Source of the DNA: Omphiscola glabra | Lineage: Eukaryota > Mollusca > Gastropoda > Lymnaeidae | DNA: 64,000 nt | NCBI GenBank assembly: GCA_964017045.1 | Contig: OZ024798.1 | Location: 10,685,793 to 10,749,792, forward strand | Direction of reading: 5' to 3' | Shown here: positions 26,001-41,000 of the stretch, in pieces | Position numbering within the stretch: the stretch's first letter is position 1 | Layout of the letters: each line of letters starts with the position of its first letter | Program-made: the position numbers and the translations under genes | The notes under the pieces: model-generated | Database searches by the model: none | Seen by the model: the letters and a program-made list of their open reading frames with translations, nothing else | What the model was told of the DNA's origin: nothing

Positions 26001-29000
26001 AGCCACTATGTTGTTGTATGCGCAGGCAGGCAGGCCAGCCAGGCAGACACTCTTCTCTATACACACCAGCTAGGCTAACCACAAGGATTCAGGATCGATT
26101 CCTTCAAACTGACGCGATACTTGTCTTTGAATAGAGTATTGCAAACTATAATTTGAAATCGCTCGAGGCGATTCCTTAATAAAGTGAACTAACGAATATT
26201 TATGAAGAACAAACTTCCAATACTCACTTCAAAGAGTTGTAATGTAATATTTAATGCACACAAACTCAATAAATAAGCCCAAATTCACCATTAACGACCC
26301 AGTGATAAACTGAATCCGAATAATAGTTATATATGCTCTTAATTCTATGCCCGCTCTACAAGCAAGTCAGCATAGCTTGGGTAAAATTATAATAGAAGCT
26401 TGAATTTATAGTATAAGATGATTTTAGTACGAGAAAACGGGTATGCCACTTAGAAACAAATATAAGCACATTTCTTATATTTTTGCATCAATGTGGAATG
26501 AGTAAGAAAAAACTTTGTTGGTTTAAGTTTACCCAGCTCCATTTTAACACATTCACCAGTAGTTACTACTCTTAGTAACTTGGCTGTCGTACATTATTTA
26601 TTCATTAACTAAATGGAATAGTTACCTTATATTTTTCTTAAATTATATTTTTGTGTGATTATTGTATGTCAAGTACAGTTTTGTCCGAAAAAAATAGTTA
26701 AAGAGTGTAGTATAAACATGATAAAAAAAAGTACATACATAATCATTTCAAGTCCAAGTCTATTTTAAAAGAAATATTTTAAATTGTATATCAGATGCAG
26801 TACGCTTTTGTCGTTATATTGTTCAAGATTCTCATATTTTTTAACAAAATATTTTCCTCACAGCGATGCTTTCAAACTTGGATCAATTATCAGGGCAGAG
26901 TTTTCTTCCCTTTGCTGTAAAAAAAATCCAATGGCATGGCATGACAGATGAACGCTGTTCAGTGGATTCTACTTTCACTTTAGTGTGAAAGCCAAACTTT
27001 TTATTAGCTCGGGGTAATCCCGTTTCCAATGTTTTAACCACCCCCACCCAACTCTTTTTCTACGCCCTCAGGACAATACGATGCACGTGGCATAAACTGC
27101 TGAATTTCTTGTGTCTTTTGTTATTAGTGCGCCAGGGTGGAGTATCGTACCGGGTAGTCACGTTGGTCTTTATCATTTTAAACATTCAGTTTTCGGGCTG
27201 TATGGGCCTGGGATAATAATATACGGTTGGGAAATTTGGGGGGGGGGAGGAGGGATAATTTAATGTAGGCTATCAATAAGAAGGTATAACAAACATAAAG
27301 TATACTTCCACTCCACTAATTGGAGCTATACTCTACGATGCTATTGCAATACAAACGCCCCGCTTCCATTGTGCAGCGCATGAATATGGCATAAACATAA
27401 ACTTTTAAAATCTTTTCTTTATATGCTTCCATTTTTAATATTATGAAAGAATATTTTAACAATTTCCAGCAAAACGTTTTTATAAAACATAGGAACTAAC
27501 GTGTTAAAAGTTATTCCCCCTCCTCTAGAGTTAGGGCGAATTTTAATTGAATTTCTAAACCCCTCAATCTAGCGTCTTTTTGTGTGTGCCCTGTGTTCCA
27601 TTGGCCCGACCAGCACAATGCTTTATTTATATAGCGTGGGGGGAAAGGTGGGGTATCTTCATAAAATAGTGGTAGTGTCTGTTAGTGCAAGATAAAATAT
27701 ATTTCTAAACCTCCTCCCGAATCACTTTTATTCTATACTCCCCACTCTTCATGCGTACCTAAAGTTGTCCCCCCTTAATAAAGACATAGACATTTGTCAT
27801 AGGATTGCGCCCCTTCCCAGCGTGTTATTCAGCCCCCTTTTTTATTTTCCCCTTCGTGCTGCTCCAGCGCACAGAAAAATAACGAAAGCCAGCCAGCAGC
27901 TATCGAGCAAGCGCAAAACCCCCACGTGAATCAAGGGGACGGGTAGGCCATGCAACGAAAATTTAAGTGTTGGACTTGGTTTACGTTCCACCTAGCAATA
28001 CTGGCGTTATTATGGAGAGCGAGGAAAAGAATAATACAAAACGCGCCTACGTGCAACATCCTGTTGGGAACCCCAGCGTTGAGTTTAAAGAGAATTGCGA
28101 ATAACCGCAAATATGACAAAGGCGATGTGTAGTTTCAAGTCTAATATACGTCACTTTCTCCGGATAAACGCATTGCACTTAAGCGGAATCCGCCTTATTA
28201 GAAGCACAGCTTGCGTTGACTGCCTGAGTAAGGGCCGGGCAGGAAAGCTAGCTCGTTGTGGGCCGAGGGTAATCTATAGCTGAGGGCTAGAAAATCAATA
28301 CACGCCAGCATGGAGGAGAGCCAACACAAGGCTTATCACAAAATGAAGCTTTACTGTAGAGGCTGGGGTTCTTTCGGGGTGAAGCAAATGAAAATTATAA
28401 TGTTAACAGGGCTGTTTTTCATGACTGTTGAAGACGAAATAATGCAACTGTGCGCTTGCTAACTGCGCTATTTTACTTTAATTTTCGAAACGAACAATCC
28501 AATTACTTTTTTAAAAAAATATTTGTTTATGTATTTTGCCATCTTTGATTAATGTTGATAAAATGTCTTCATCGCTAGCTGACAGTTGTGTTTTTTTTTT
28601 TATTCCACTAGACTGCCTAAACACATAGGACAAGCATGTAGAACTGAACATTATAAATTAAATTGATGGACAAATGCACTGTGTTGATAAAATGAGGTTC
28701 TCCGAGTGTCATTTTTAATGCAAGTATGCCAATATATTTCATGAAATTATTTATATCGTATAAATATGTTAAATTATAACTGCATGAATTGTTGAAATTC
28801 GGTTTTAATTTTTTATGAACGGAAATTGTAAAAAATAAACATTAGTATTAGATCTAATTTAATGTTATGAAAAAAAAATCCTAACAAAATATATGTGTAA
28901 CATTTTCAATTAAATTTTTTCACTTAAGTAAAATGTTCATCATACCCGGTGACAATGACATAATAATTTTTAAAATACTATAAAGAAATAAGGAGATAGC

Positions 29001-32000
29001 CTTAACATTACTTTTTTTTTTTTTTTAGCGCTCCCTTTAGACCAACGGGAAAGAACTCCTCTTAATTTTACCTAAAAACTATTTTTGCGTTAGCGTTGGC
29101 TATGTATCCCCGAACGAGCCTCACAATTTCCTCCGAGGCAGATGTGGGGTTTTTCCTCCCGCGCCAGTCAAGCTTATACGAACGTCGGCTCTGCATGGGT
29201 CTCGTTGTTATTTTTAGACAGGCCTATCAGTCTTTTCCCCCCATAGCCTGAACAAAGAGTAATGGCAAACGGGGCTCCGAGTTTTATGTGAGGAGATTTC
29301 GAACGAGGGAGATAGAGAGGGAAGTGAATACAAGAGGGAAACGGGCTCAGAGAGGGAAAGGGAATTCCTTGAGCGACGAGGCTGTTTGCGACGAAAAGTT
29401 ATTTACAACGGCCTTAAGTCTGAAGGGAATCAACGGTAATTACTGAAAGGAAGAGGAGGTTTTTTTTTCCCACCACCCCTCTCCCCATTTGACTCGCCGA
29501 TAATTTCATTACATACAGCTGGAGAGTATGAAATTACGACATCAAATTTTCTACGTTAGCATTAATTGTATTTAGAATACAATTAAAGCTCTCCCCTGTA
29601 GAACTGTAGAAGAACTTGGGAATAATACGAAAATACATGTTCATGCTATTATTACTTTATTTCATGCACAAGTTCTCTTAGCTGTAAATGAAAGCTTTAA
29701 GTAAGAGGTCGGAATAAAATTTCGTAATGATTTTGTTAGAACTTGTTAGAATAGAATGGGAGTTAAATTAACCAACTTGGGTTACTTCATAAATATAATT
29801 ATGGGCTTGAAACATTAACTTATTTCTTTTCGGTAATATTATATTAAGTTATAATGGATAGTATGTACTCAAAGTTATTATGTTCGTCCCTGAATAGACA
29901 GGCTAACCCAAAAAGACAGAATCCAAGACTGTCACCATCTAAAAGTATAATAGATGTCGGGAGGCAACTACCGGGCAAGTGTACTCCCCCCCCCCCCCAC
30001 ACACACACACGCAAACAAAACCTTACATAAATTATGCCATGCGCAGAGTGTATGAAATTAGGTATTTGAAAGCCATTTCTGTACTACTTTGTGAAAGCCA
30101 GCAAGTCTATAATAATAATTAGATTACATCATTGTTCTTGTAAAGAAGGCTTTCCAAACCCGAACACGTGTTCTCTATTTCTCTGATCGCCAACGCGTTA
30201 AAAAAGAACTTTAATTTGAAAAGGATATTCACATGGATTTCATTTTAATGTAGTAAGAGACAGTTGCAATGTAGCCCCTTACCATATCCACGCTGTACTG
30301 ACCAAGTCTGAACCTTAATGCAGTTGATATATTTTATTTCATTAACACAGCTTGAACGCAGTCCTATATTTTATGTGTGTGCATATTAAGTCATCGGTGG
30401 CAATCTCACAGAACGCTACATTGGAATGGAAAATTTTAAATGTTTCTTTAAAACATAAAACATTAAGAACCGGTGCACCACGCTTAAAAGAGCTCTAGTC
30501 ATGTTTGAACAGTTTTATAGGCAGCCGTTTACGAGCTTATATAATACAACTAGCAAAGACTCAAAGGCGGATCAACTACTGTGGAAATACTGAACTATTG
30601 TTATACCACGTTACATTCAGTCACAATGAATATAATTATGAAGTGGAAGAGTAGAAATTATTTCTTTTTAACAATTGTATAACCCTGTCTGTCCTAAAGC
30701 AGGTCACGGTTCATTGCTCCCAGTCGGCTACAGGTGGGTTGCACGCGACTATTAGGACATGCTCATGCCGAGAATGAAGCGAGCGCGTCATGGGGCAGAT
30801 AATATCAGCTGTATAAAGCTACTGAAACATTGTCTTTCGTGGGTCTCCGGATTTGCTCCCCCACCCAAACCCAATAAGATAACAGCAAGATATGGTGTGC
30901 AAATATTGCCCGCAGAGCCTGAAGAGCGACATAGACACTTCTAGCTAAGCATAATACAACCTCGTCTGTCCTTAGGTACGGGGGTGGAACAAACCTATTT
31001 ATATAAAGCGTGCCAACCTGAGTCTGATTTGTGACTGCGTAACACAACAAAGTGACCCCCACCCCCAACACCGCCTATAAAAACTCAAAGAGCAAAAGTA
31101 TTGGGTTAATTTATTTTGTAAAAATAAGTATCTGTAGTGAACTAGTGCTTGGTAGAAATAAATTTGTATTAGTAATTAGCATTCTCCTTCCATCTTCTGC
31201 TCTAGCTCCAAAATGACCAAAACTTATTTTAAACCATTTTATTTAAAACATTTCGGGTTAGTCTACTTGTTGAGTCATGCAAGTTCAGAAACATCGAGTA
31301 CGCCGCCACGCTACGATAAGGTGGGTAGCTATTCTATGTTTTAATGTCTGGGTTCTAAATCACCTCAATACCAAAGTCCCCTCTGGCATTGAGTGAGCCA
31401 TTGTGGGGCCTTCGCTTTAGTTAAAAAATTATTAAAGATTATGCTTTAAAACAAAAAATTAAATCATCCTTTACAAATACAATATATTTATATTTAATTT
31501 TCTCTTATATGCTATAACGCTTACACATGTCTAACACCAGTAAGAAATATTTACTATTTAAGCAATTTTTTTTTTAATGTGAGGGCCAAGGGCAAGTCCA
31601 AGTTTTCAGAGCCTTTGAAAATATTATAGGACAGGGGAGTTTTATTTAATTAATATTATGGGAGAAAAAAATTTCTGGCTTAGACTAAGAGGGCCAGAAA
31701 CCTAAAAACATAGAGGTTAAGGAAATTCCAAATATTGTTGCCAATTCTCTGTGCCTGTGTAATAACAAAGGCTGTAATGCATAGCCACTTTATGAAGATC
31801 TCAATTTCATGAACCAAGGACTACCACAAGACACACTCAACCCATTATTTTAAAAAACAATAGTGGTTAAGACTGGCATCCTCTAAAGTCAAAACCAGCT
31901 GTTTAAAGTTTTTATCACAAGTTGGTAAAATTTCAAGAGCATTATTTATTGCAAGCAATATGGACATCTTCTCTAACAATAACATTTGATTGCCAATTCA

Positions 32001-35000
32001 TCTTCGACAATTTAATTTGATCATAGTTTAGGGAAATAAATTTCAATTTGCTAAATGTCAACAACAAAAAATGTATCCCTCTCTGTTCAACCTAAAGTGT
32101 TTATAATAAATAAATATATTCTTTAAAAAATAAAACTTAATTTGAATACTTGTACACATGTCTGGCATTCAGGTGGCATCAGAGTAAACTTAAGTTAAGG
32201 TCTTGTTTTAATTAGAACACTATCAACAATTTTATTTTTTGTATTATGCTCAGTACAGGTAGATGCCATCCTTGCAATTTTGCTAGCAACTGGCAGTGAA
32301 TGGAACATGTTAACTCCATTTTGTGACTCTCGCTTATGACAAACTCTGAAGTGGTGCCTTGTTTCATCATACCCCTTTGTTTTATCGCTAGCGCTGCCCT
32401 AGTGCCACCCTAGCTAAGAAAATGGATACTAAATGTTCTATCCAAAATTAGTTTCATTCATAGAAGCTGTATGAGCAAAAATAATTGTGATTTACTAAAC
32501 AATGAATTCTTATTTTGAAATTATTTTGAGAGTTGCACTGGATATTCAATCTAATGTTTCAATTAAATTATATTAATTTGACGAGAGGATAAAAAGAAAT
32601 TAACAAGAGCTAGATACTAGATAGCAGAAACCCCATTTTAACAACAAAGCAGTGAAGTATGCCTCATATGTTTTTATGCAAAGTGCTTTTCTTCCATTCA
32701 TTTTCAGCAAAATTTTAGTTCTCTATTCTGTTCTGACAAAAAAAAACACATCACATTTTGAAAACTAGCTTAGCTGACAGCACAAGTACACTGGCTTTTT
32801 TTTGGTACACTTTCAAATTTATACAGTTCTTCTTTGGCTACAGAGAATTAGAGCTTTTGTTCTTTGAAAACAAAGAAGATCCTTGCAGGATTTCTTAAAA
32901 ATTTTCAGTTAGTGTTATATCAAAAGAACTAAACACCCTCAAATTTATTTTAATAAGTTCATCAACTCCAACTGGGTATTGTTTATCTAATAAACTTAGT
33001 GGATGACTATTGATTTTGTTTCTAAGCATAACACAAACAATAACATGTGTTAATTTTGAGCTGTCCAACTGTTGCCCTACAAACAAGAAACAATTTGTCC
33101 TAAATGCCCATCACTTAAGTAATCCTATTTGAAATCTACTTACCGATTTCATGTCTTGACTATTTTCTTCTTGTTTCATCGACTGTAAAAATAAATAATG
33201 TTAACTTTTTAAAAAACATTTTTCAATACCATTATGAATTGATGTATTATTTCAATGAGTAAATGATAAGATTTAAATTTATACGTTGGTTTGAGAAAAA
33301 TCTATACATAAAAAAACAAAAACAATTTAATTTCATTTTATTGCTGTTCAAAGGTTAAGATCTTAACAAAATGTAATAATGTTGTCATAATATAATCCCT
33401 CGACTGACATTGACAACTGGATCACTTTCATTAAATTCTTATTTAAATTTGAAACGCTCTACACAAGTTTTCAAATTATCAAGTTCAGTCCATACAATTG
33501 CTAGAGAGGTCCTGACAACAATTTTATTTTGGTTTTCTCCTTTCCAGCTAAGAATTGCCCTTCTTCTTCGCCTCTTCAACCTAGAGGAACAGCAGCCGGT
33601 CTTCATAGACGTCTGTGATCCTTCCAAGGACATAGGCTGCCTACAAGAGTCCTCCAAGCATCACGATCCTGAGCCAATCTCTCCAGTGTGGCCAAGTTTC
33701 TTGGTATCTGCTTCCAAGGCGCCAAGTGTTCCTCGGCCTGCCTCTTTTCCGTTTTCCTCGAGGTTTCCAGCTCAGGGCTTGTCTAGTTATGCTGGAGGCA
33801 GATTTCCTGAGTATGTGCCAGATCCATCTCCATCTTCTCTGGAGGATCTCTTGCTCTACCGGTTTCTGCTTTGTCCGCTGCCACAGTTTCTGGTTGCTGA
33901 TTCTGTGGGGCCAATGAATCCTGAGAATCCTTCTTAGGCAGTAATCGATAAAGGACTGGATTCTCTTCATATTCACAGCAGTGGTTCTCCATGTCTCTGC
34001 ACCATATAGTAGAACAGGTGAAAGTGTTCACGGACGGATCGGTTTAATCTGAGAGAAGGTACTGCTGGGTACGGTGCACTCATACTATACCCAGCAGGGG
34101 GGCCACAAAGTCTGGAACTCTCGGGGCCCTGTGGGACTGCAACATCAAACTTTGATGCAGAGCTTGAGGCTAAACACAGTACCACACACTGAAGGAAACC
34201 GAGCTTGCGGGGCTCGATGTGATTGTGTTCTCTGACTCAAGATCTGCTCTCGAGATCCCGAGGAAGAGACAGGGTACCACTCACCTAGTTGACGTCATCA
34301 TTGGTGACGTGAGCAAAATCGGTGAAATAGCAGGCAAGGTAACTGCAATGGATCCCAGGCCATGTTAACGTCAGAGGCAATGAGAAAGCGGACACTCTGG
34401 CAAAAACCGGGGCTGCCCAGCCTCAGCCAGAAATACCCAATACTTAGTTGGGAATAAAGAACTGGCTGGCAGACCATTTCAGGACAAAGAGGTACAGGCA
34501 GACAATACGACCACCAGAGGCGGCTTTTCAAACTTGCCTACTCCTAGCAAACAAGACCCATGGTGGGGGGTAAGCCGCAAACAGCAGAGTTTAGTGACGA
34601 AAATGCGCACCGAGCATTGCCCCATAAACACATACTTCTGCCAGCTAGACAGCAACAGGGATCCTACCTGCCGGCATTGCAGCCTGGACCCGGAGACGCT
34701 AGTGCATCTGTTGACCGAATGTCCCTCACTAGATCTCCCGGGGGAAGCCAGGGCGGTTGGGGAACCCTACATGAGGAAAATGTATGGCTCAGCTCAGCAG
34801 ATGGAGCTGGTCCCCAATTTACTAGCTCGGGTCTTAAGAGAGTAATCTCAGACCTTCATCAGAATATGTGTGTTAGGAGAACAGGTTTCACCATGGTGTT
34901 GAATGTTCTGATCTTTAGGTTGTTACTCAAGTGTTGTGGAGACCCAGACAAAGAATTGCCCTTAGTAACATAGAAAGAGTCTGGAAAGCCAGTTTTACAT

Positions 35001-38000
35001 CAGTTGACCATTATTAATAGTCCTTTGATAGTTAGTAGAGTTGTTTCTTTTTATGAATCTATCTAAATACTTACATATACTGAGCCATGATCTGATAGTG
35101 ACGGAGAGGGTTGTTTGGGGGAGTTTTGGACCATATTTTGCATCTGTTGTAACTGTGACTGTTGTGGGGTTGGGGGTCGGGCTGCAGGTGAGAGTGGTGG
35201 CCCTGGGGGCTGCTGAGAGGGGGACATGTACATCTGGGGCTGTGATGGTGGATGGCCAAACATCTGATTAGGTATCTGTCAAATAACAACACAAACTTTT
35301 AGCACAAAATTACATTCATATCCTAACTAAAATATACTTGTAAACAAATTTATATGGCTGAAAGTAATGGATTGAACCGAATGGAAGGATGTGGTGGAGC
35401 AGGCCAGGGCCCTGCATGGGCTTCAGCGCCACAGATGATTAAACATTTTTAACATTTTCTTTTCTATCAACCTGTGAGATGACTGAGTTAGAAGAAGCCT
35501 GTTTAATCATTATAAACAAATTAATTACTTTTATTTATCAACTTTGTTTTGGGTCTTCATAATAAAGTGGTGAAAAAAGTTGCACTCTCATAGTAAAAGG
35601 CCCTTAAAATTTAGTTTATGAATGAATCCATATTCGTACCTGTCCACCCATCATAAATCGCTGAGGACCTGGCCCTGGCCCCATGGCCATCTGTTGGCTC
35701 ATATATTGGCCGCCCTGTTGGGGGTAGGTGCCACCCATCGTTGGCCGGCGGCCTTGGCTCATCTCGTTGTTGCCGCCAGACTGAAAACATGCAAGAAATA
35801 AACATTGATTAAATTTGACAAAATACAATAACATTTTTAGCCAAAAATGTAATAAATATCTTTCATTTTAAATTAATATAAAAAACAAATTAATACATTT
35901 TAAAAAATTAAACATTTAGGAACAATCTTATTTCCTATTTTGCTTATAGCATTTGTCCATTATATATAGCAGAGAAAATTTATGAAAGGAAATTTTCTTT
36001 TTGGACATAGCTAAACTGGAAAAAAACAAACTTCATAAGTTATTTTTCTTTTTGGACATAGCTAAACTGGAAAAAAACAAACTTCATAAGTTATTTTTCT
36101 ATTTGGACATAGCTAAACTGGAAAAAAAACAACTTCATAAGTTATTTTGAGCAGTGCTGGACTGTTTACAAGCTTTTAACAGACAAAATACTTTTTTGGA
36201 GGCAGCACTGCATTAATATTAAACATGTTAAGGCTATTTTCATGGGAGATACTCTTGCCACATCCAGCCGTAATCATGTCAAATAATTTTTTAAAGCAAC
36301 TAAATTATATTGCCGCAGTGATGACTGTTATAGGTGTTAAGAAATCTCCATTTATAATTCATTATTAAACATCTGATCAATTGAATAAATCGCAAGAAGA
36401 CGAACCTTCTCACCATGCTGCCAAAGAGGGAGGATAAGTGCATTTAGTGTATACTTTTTCTTTAACAAATATAAATAAGTTAAGATCACTTTCACATTAG
36501 AAAAAAAAAAAAACTTTAAACATAAAATTATTGTAAGCTCTGAACAAAACATAAAGAATGATCTATAAAAATAAAAAAAGAATTTCAAGGTAGCAACCCT
36601 TGGAATAAAATATAAAATACAGTGGATTCTTTTCATGGAAATCTACAAATGATAAGCTTCAAAACACATTGGCAAACATACACTAAATAACTCATCACTA
36701 CATGCACATATCTTAGTGAAAATTATTACAATTTCAGTAGCAGTGTTTAAAGTTTTGTCTTTCAAAAAAGACAACAATGAGAAGTATACATAATATAACT
36801 TTAAAAGACAAAAATGCTGTCATATTTTTTAAAAATGTTACTTAATCGTAACTCTTTATTTTTTTTAACTGACTGACGTGTTTCCATCCACATTTATATA
36901 AAATGACTTAATTAAGGTACATGCATTTTTACAACTTCCTAAACAATTTATGACCACATGAAATGTATAAAACTACAGTTACTAACGATGGGAAACAATG
37001 TAAGACACAAAATTGTAACAAATATAAGAACCACTTAAATCTTAACGTACAGAGAATAATTTTTTTAAACAAAAAAAATGATGCCCCTGTTGAATTTGTA
37101 TTTGATTCGTTGATCTCCAATGAAATTATAACACATTGTTCTCAAATAATTATGTAAATTCTTCCTGGAGTTATTACCTGTGCTACTTTCTTTTATTTCA
37201 TCTAAACAAAACCCAAAATAAAATAAATGTCAAGCATCCCTGTGTGTATGAAAAGGTATTAAATAAGCTTCTTCCTGTATGTATGTTGAGACGTTTTTAA
37301 AATAAACTTCAATCTTTAAAATGATAATTAGTATATCTATATGACATTTGAACCTTGCTATATAAAGAAAGTAAACCGTGTTTTAAGCGTCAATAATAAT
37401 TGGAACAAAAAGGTTGTCATCTGACTGACAGCATATAATAATTATAACCACAGGTTTAACAGTCATTCACAAGGCTTTATTCTTACGTTTTTATCTCCCT
37501 TGGGGAAGAGGGGGGAAAAAACATAATCTGCGTCTGGCAATAACTTTAAAAAAAAAAAATTCAAGGGTAAGTCGTGACCCCATTATTAAAGACGGAGAGA
37601 CAGAAATACCAAGGGGTCATCGCGTGCGCATTCTATTGCAGGCACTTGCTGTTCTATTTATTGTGTTCTCAGAAACCAGCTGTCAAACGTTAGCTTGAAA
37701 AAAAAAACTTGTAACCAGCACACCAACCCCACCACGTCCTCAATATCTACACAAACACCATCCCACTACCGCCCCCTCAGCATTGTGTGGTTTTAACATT
37801 TTCCTCCCCTAGTTTTTTTTCCCACTCAATTTCTTTTCAATTCATCAGTGGAGTAGCGAGGCTTGGGAGATGTGGAAGCCAATTAAACAATCTCACGCGG
37901 ACAGAGAAAAGAATAGTTTTTTTGTTTTTTTTTAAGTTTTACTGTGATAATTCCATTGATGCTGCTGAAACGGCGCGGTGTTTATTGGGTGGTTTGAGGA

Positions 38001-41000
38001 CGATTTAAAAAAAAAAAGAGGGGGGGGGGGGGGGGGGTAGGAATCCAAATGAATGAATAAGTGACCGGCTTATGTAACATCTTAACGAGTGAGTGAATGT
38101 ACAGTGTACATACAGCTCAAATTTCAATTAAAAATTGTTTGTTATTTTTTTTTTAAATGTCTAAAACCGAGACAACGAAAGCACGTGTGTAGTACTAAGC
38201 TTCTTGACCAGTTTACTTAAAAAAACGACCCCATGTGTTCAGACGGACCTCTAAGAGAAAGATGAAGCTTAACAAACAAATGAATGGTTAACAAGCAGAG
38301 ATACAATTTGATACCTAGTAATTGAAAGAAAGAAAAAAAATCACCATTCACATTTAATATCTTTGGAACTACACGTGGTCCCGGGGACCATAGTTTAAAA
38401 GGTATTACTCTGAATAACTATGGGTTTTTTTTTGGTTTTTTTTTAAGCCTTAGAATAACTGAAACTGAGATTTTCATTAATTTTATTTGCCATGTAAAAA
38501 CTATTAATAGCTGAACAAATATTGCATTAATCAAATGGCACTGGAAACATGTAAAGTATTTGTAATCTTGTACAATAGAATTTTAATTCATATTTCCGAA
38601 AGTGTTGTTGGTTTTTTTTCAGGTACGAGTAGTCAATCATTAGTTAAATACAAACGAGTGGATTTTGATTGGTGAAAAGACTAATATTTTAAGAAAATGA
38701 AGGTGAGGTTTTAATGAGTAGTTAAGTGTGCTAAAAAATAAGAGCACGCACAAATTTGAACAACTCCATAGAGCAGTAAAACAATGTCAAGATTAATTTA
38801 TACTCCTAGTAACTAATGAAATGATATCTTTAACTAATGTTATAAACAAAGCATGAAACAGAGTAAGAGTCAAGCATATCATTTGAGTAACAGTGAAGCA
38901 TATTATTCGAGTTAAAGTGAGTCATATTATGGACTGTCTATAACAGGCCCGCACAACTCAAAATGTAAGGCGGGCCGTAATGCTTTATGAAAAACTTGTG
39001 CGGGCCAAAAGATAATTGGATTAATTAAGAAAATGATAACAATAAAGAATATTTCGTTACTTCGCGGGACCCTAGTGGGTGCCGGCGGGCCGCAGGGCCG
39101 GCACTAGGGGATGGCCAAGTGGGCGACCGCCCAAGGCCCCGCGAGTTGGCGTAGTATATTTATAATATACCTAAGCCTAATAGTTCCTAAACCAGTCAAT
39201 ACAAAATTCAGTTATTAGATAGTCACATGGTCTGAAGGTCAGCCTGGCTCCCATACTATCCCTTCGAGATGGAAGACCTCTGGGCGCATGTTAAGCAGAC
39301 AAAAGGGGATTATCAGGGAATGTTATATACGACTGTAACGTGTCTTAATATCCTATGGGCGGAACATATAACGTCAACGGCCCTGCAAAATTCAATGTGC
39401 CCAAGGCCCCGCACCCTCCTAGCGCCGTTGTGCAGGCCTGGTCTATAACATATAGCAATAGGCATTTTATTTTCAACTTATAGCACATTACCTTACTAAA
39501 AAAAAATAATATAAATCAAAATCATTAAAATATCAAAGGAAATGAAAACGAATAATAAACAATGTAAATGTTCTTCTCCATCCACCCACGACCAGCAGAG
39601 GGGAAAGGGGGTGGGGTATCTTTTAAAAAAAAAAAAAAGATTAAGTATACGGAGATGGATGTAGGAAACTCAAGACTTATTTATGTTATCAGAGCCACCG
39701 TAACAAAAAGAATATATGCCTGGTGTATTATTATCCTGTGGTGGGCTGCGACGGTGGAACCAGCTTTGAATCAAGTGGTTGTAGAGTGAATTGAGTTGGG
39801 GGTGGGGACAACTGGGTCACGAGAGGTCAGCTAAATGTCAGCAACGATACCGGCAAGCTTAGCTTATTACGTGTACAGGTAATTGTGTCTGTTGTGTCAG
39901 TCAGGGGGTCAGGGAGTGCAGCTTCGACAGAGATTCTTAAAAAGTTGGTGAAATGGAATGATTAATCAAATAATAGAAAACCGGTTTGAACGTCCGCAAC
40001 GGGTTCAGAGACATTACTGTGATTGGGTGGTCACAAAAAGATTAATAAAAAATAGTTGTAAGAAATTGAGAAATGAGAACACGCCACTTGTCAACAAGAC
40101 ACCACACACCGTAGGGGGCGTTGACCTTCCGTAAATTAACAAAATACGTATTTATCAATATTTGATGGAAGTGTGGTGTTTCTGAGAGCAGCAAATATGA
40201 ACTTTCTTCATCCCTTTGTTTATACTAATTTACCCCAGCCCACCCTGATAAATATATATTAAAATACTAAATATCACAAATGGCAACCAAAAAAAAAAAC
40301 TCAGAGAGGAAAGTATCTATGACCCATGGCAAGTAGGCCTCTAATTGGACACCCCCCCCCCCCCCCCAGACTCGGTGGAAGTGAACATACAGCATAAAAT
40401 CTAAACCAACCGAGAAGACACGATATCCGTTAATAATATTTTTTAAAAAAAACAGCACTTTGCTCCCGGCACATAACCCACTATAACCGAAAAACCGAGC
40501 AAACTATAACATAGTATGTCATATAAATAATGAACGAAAGTAATGACTTCATTTTTATAACTTTGTGCCTACATTATTAGTTGTGTTTGGTTTTTTTTTC
40601 TTTAACCGCATCTGTCTGCAAAAATTTCCAAGGTCGGGTTGACCTGAAGTCTTTAGCTTGACTGTGATCGTCATTGTCAGCACGATCCAATCTCATAAAG
40701 CTCACCATTTGTTAGTGAATTTGGGCGTGTGACAGACCCCCATTGACCAGGACTGGTTTATCGACCTACAAACATAATGATGAGGCGATGGGTTGCGGGA
40801 ATACACGAAGCGGTAACAAACGACGGGGGAGGGGGGTCAATGCGACCACCAAATGCAACCAGTGACCACAGAAGGTCAATATTTATTGACACGGAAGCCT
40901 TGAGAGAGGCAAGAATGTGGGGGGAGGTGGGGGGGAGAGGGGTCAATGACCTTGGTTATCTTGGCTTCCAACCAGCTTAACACCCACATCTCATTTTTTT

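Noticed and set aside
25885..26082. Possible alternative first exon of ARID1 (ATG at 26082, GTGATA donor after STQ, phase 0 into exon 5)
   Set aside because: The donor is weak, the peptide has no ARID1-like features, and the phase match can arise by chance one time in three.
33410..33937. 175-codon plus-strand open frame
   Set aside because: It is antisense to a clear LINE tail on the minus strand whose motifs are recognisable.
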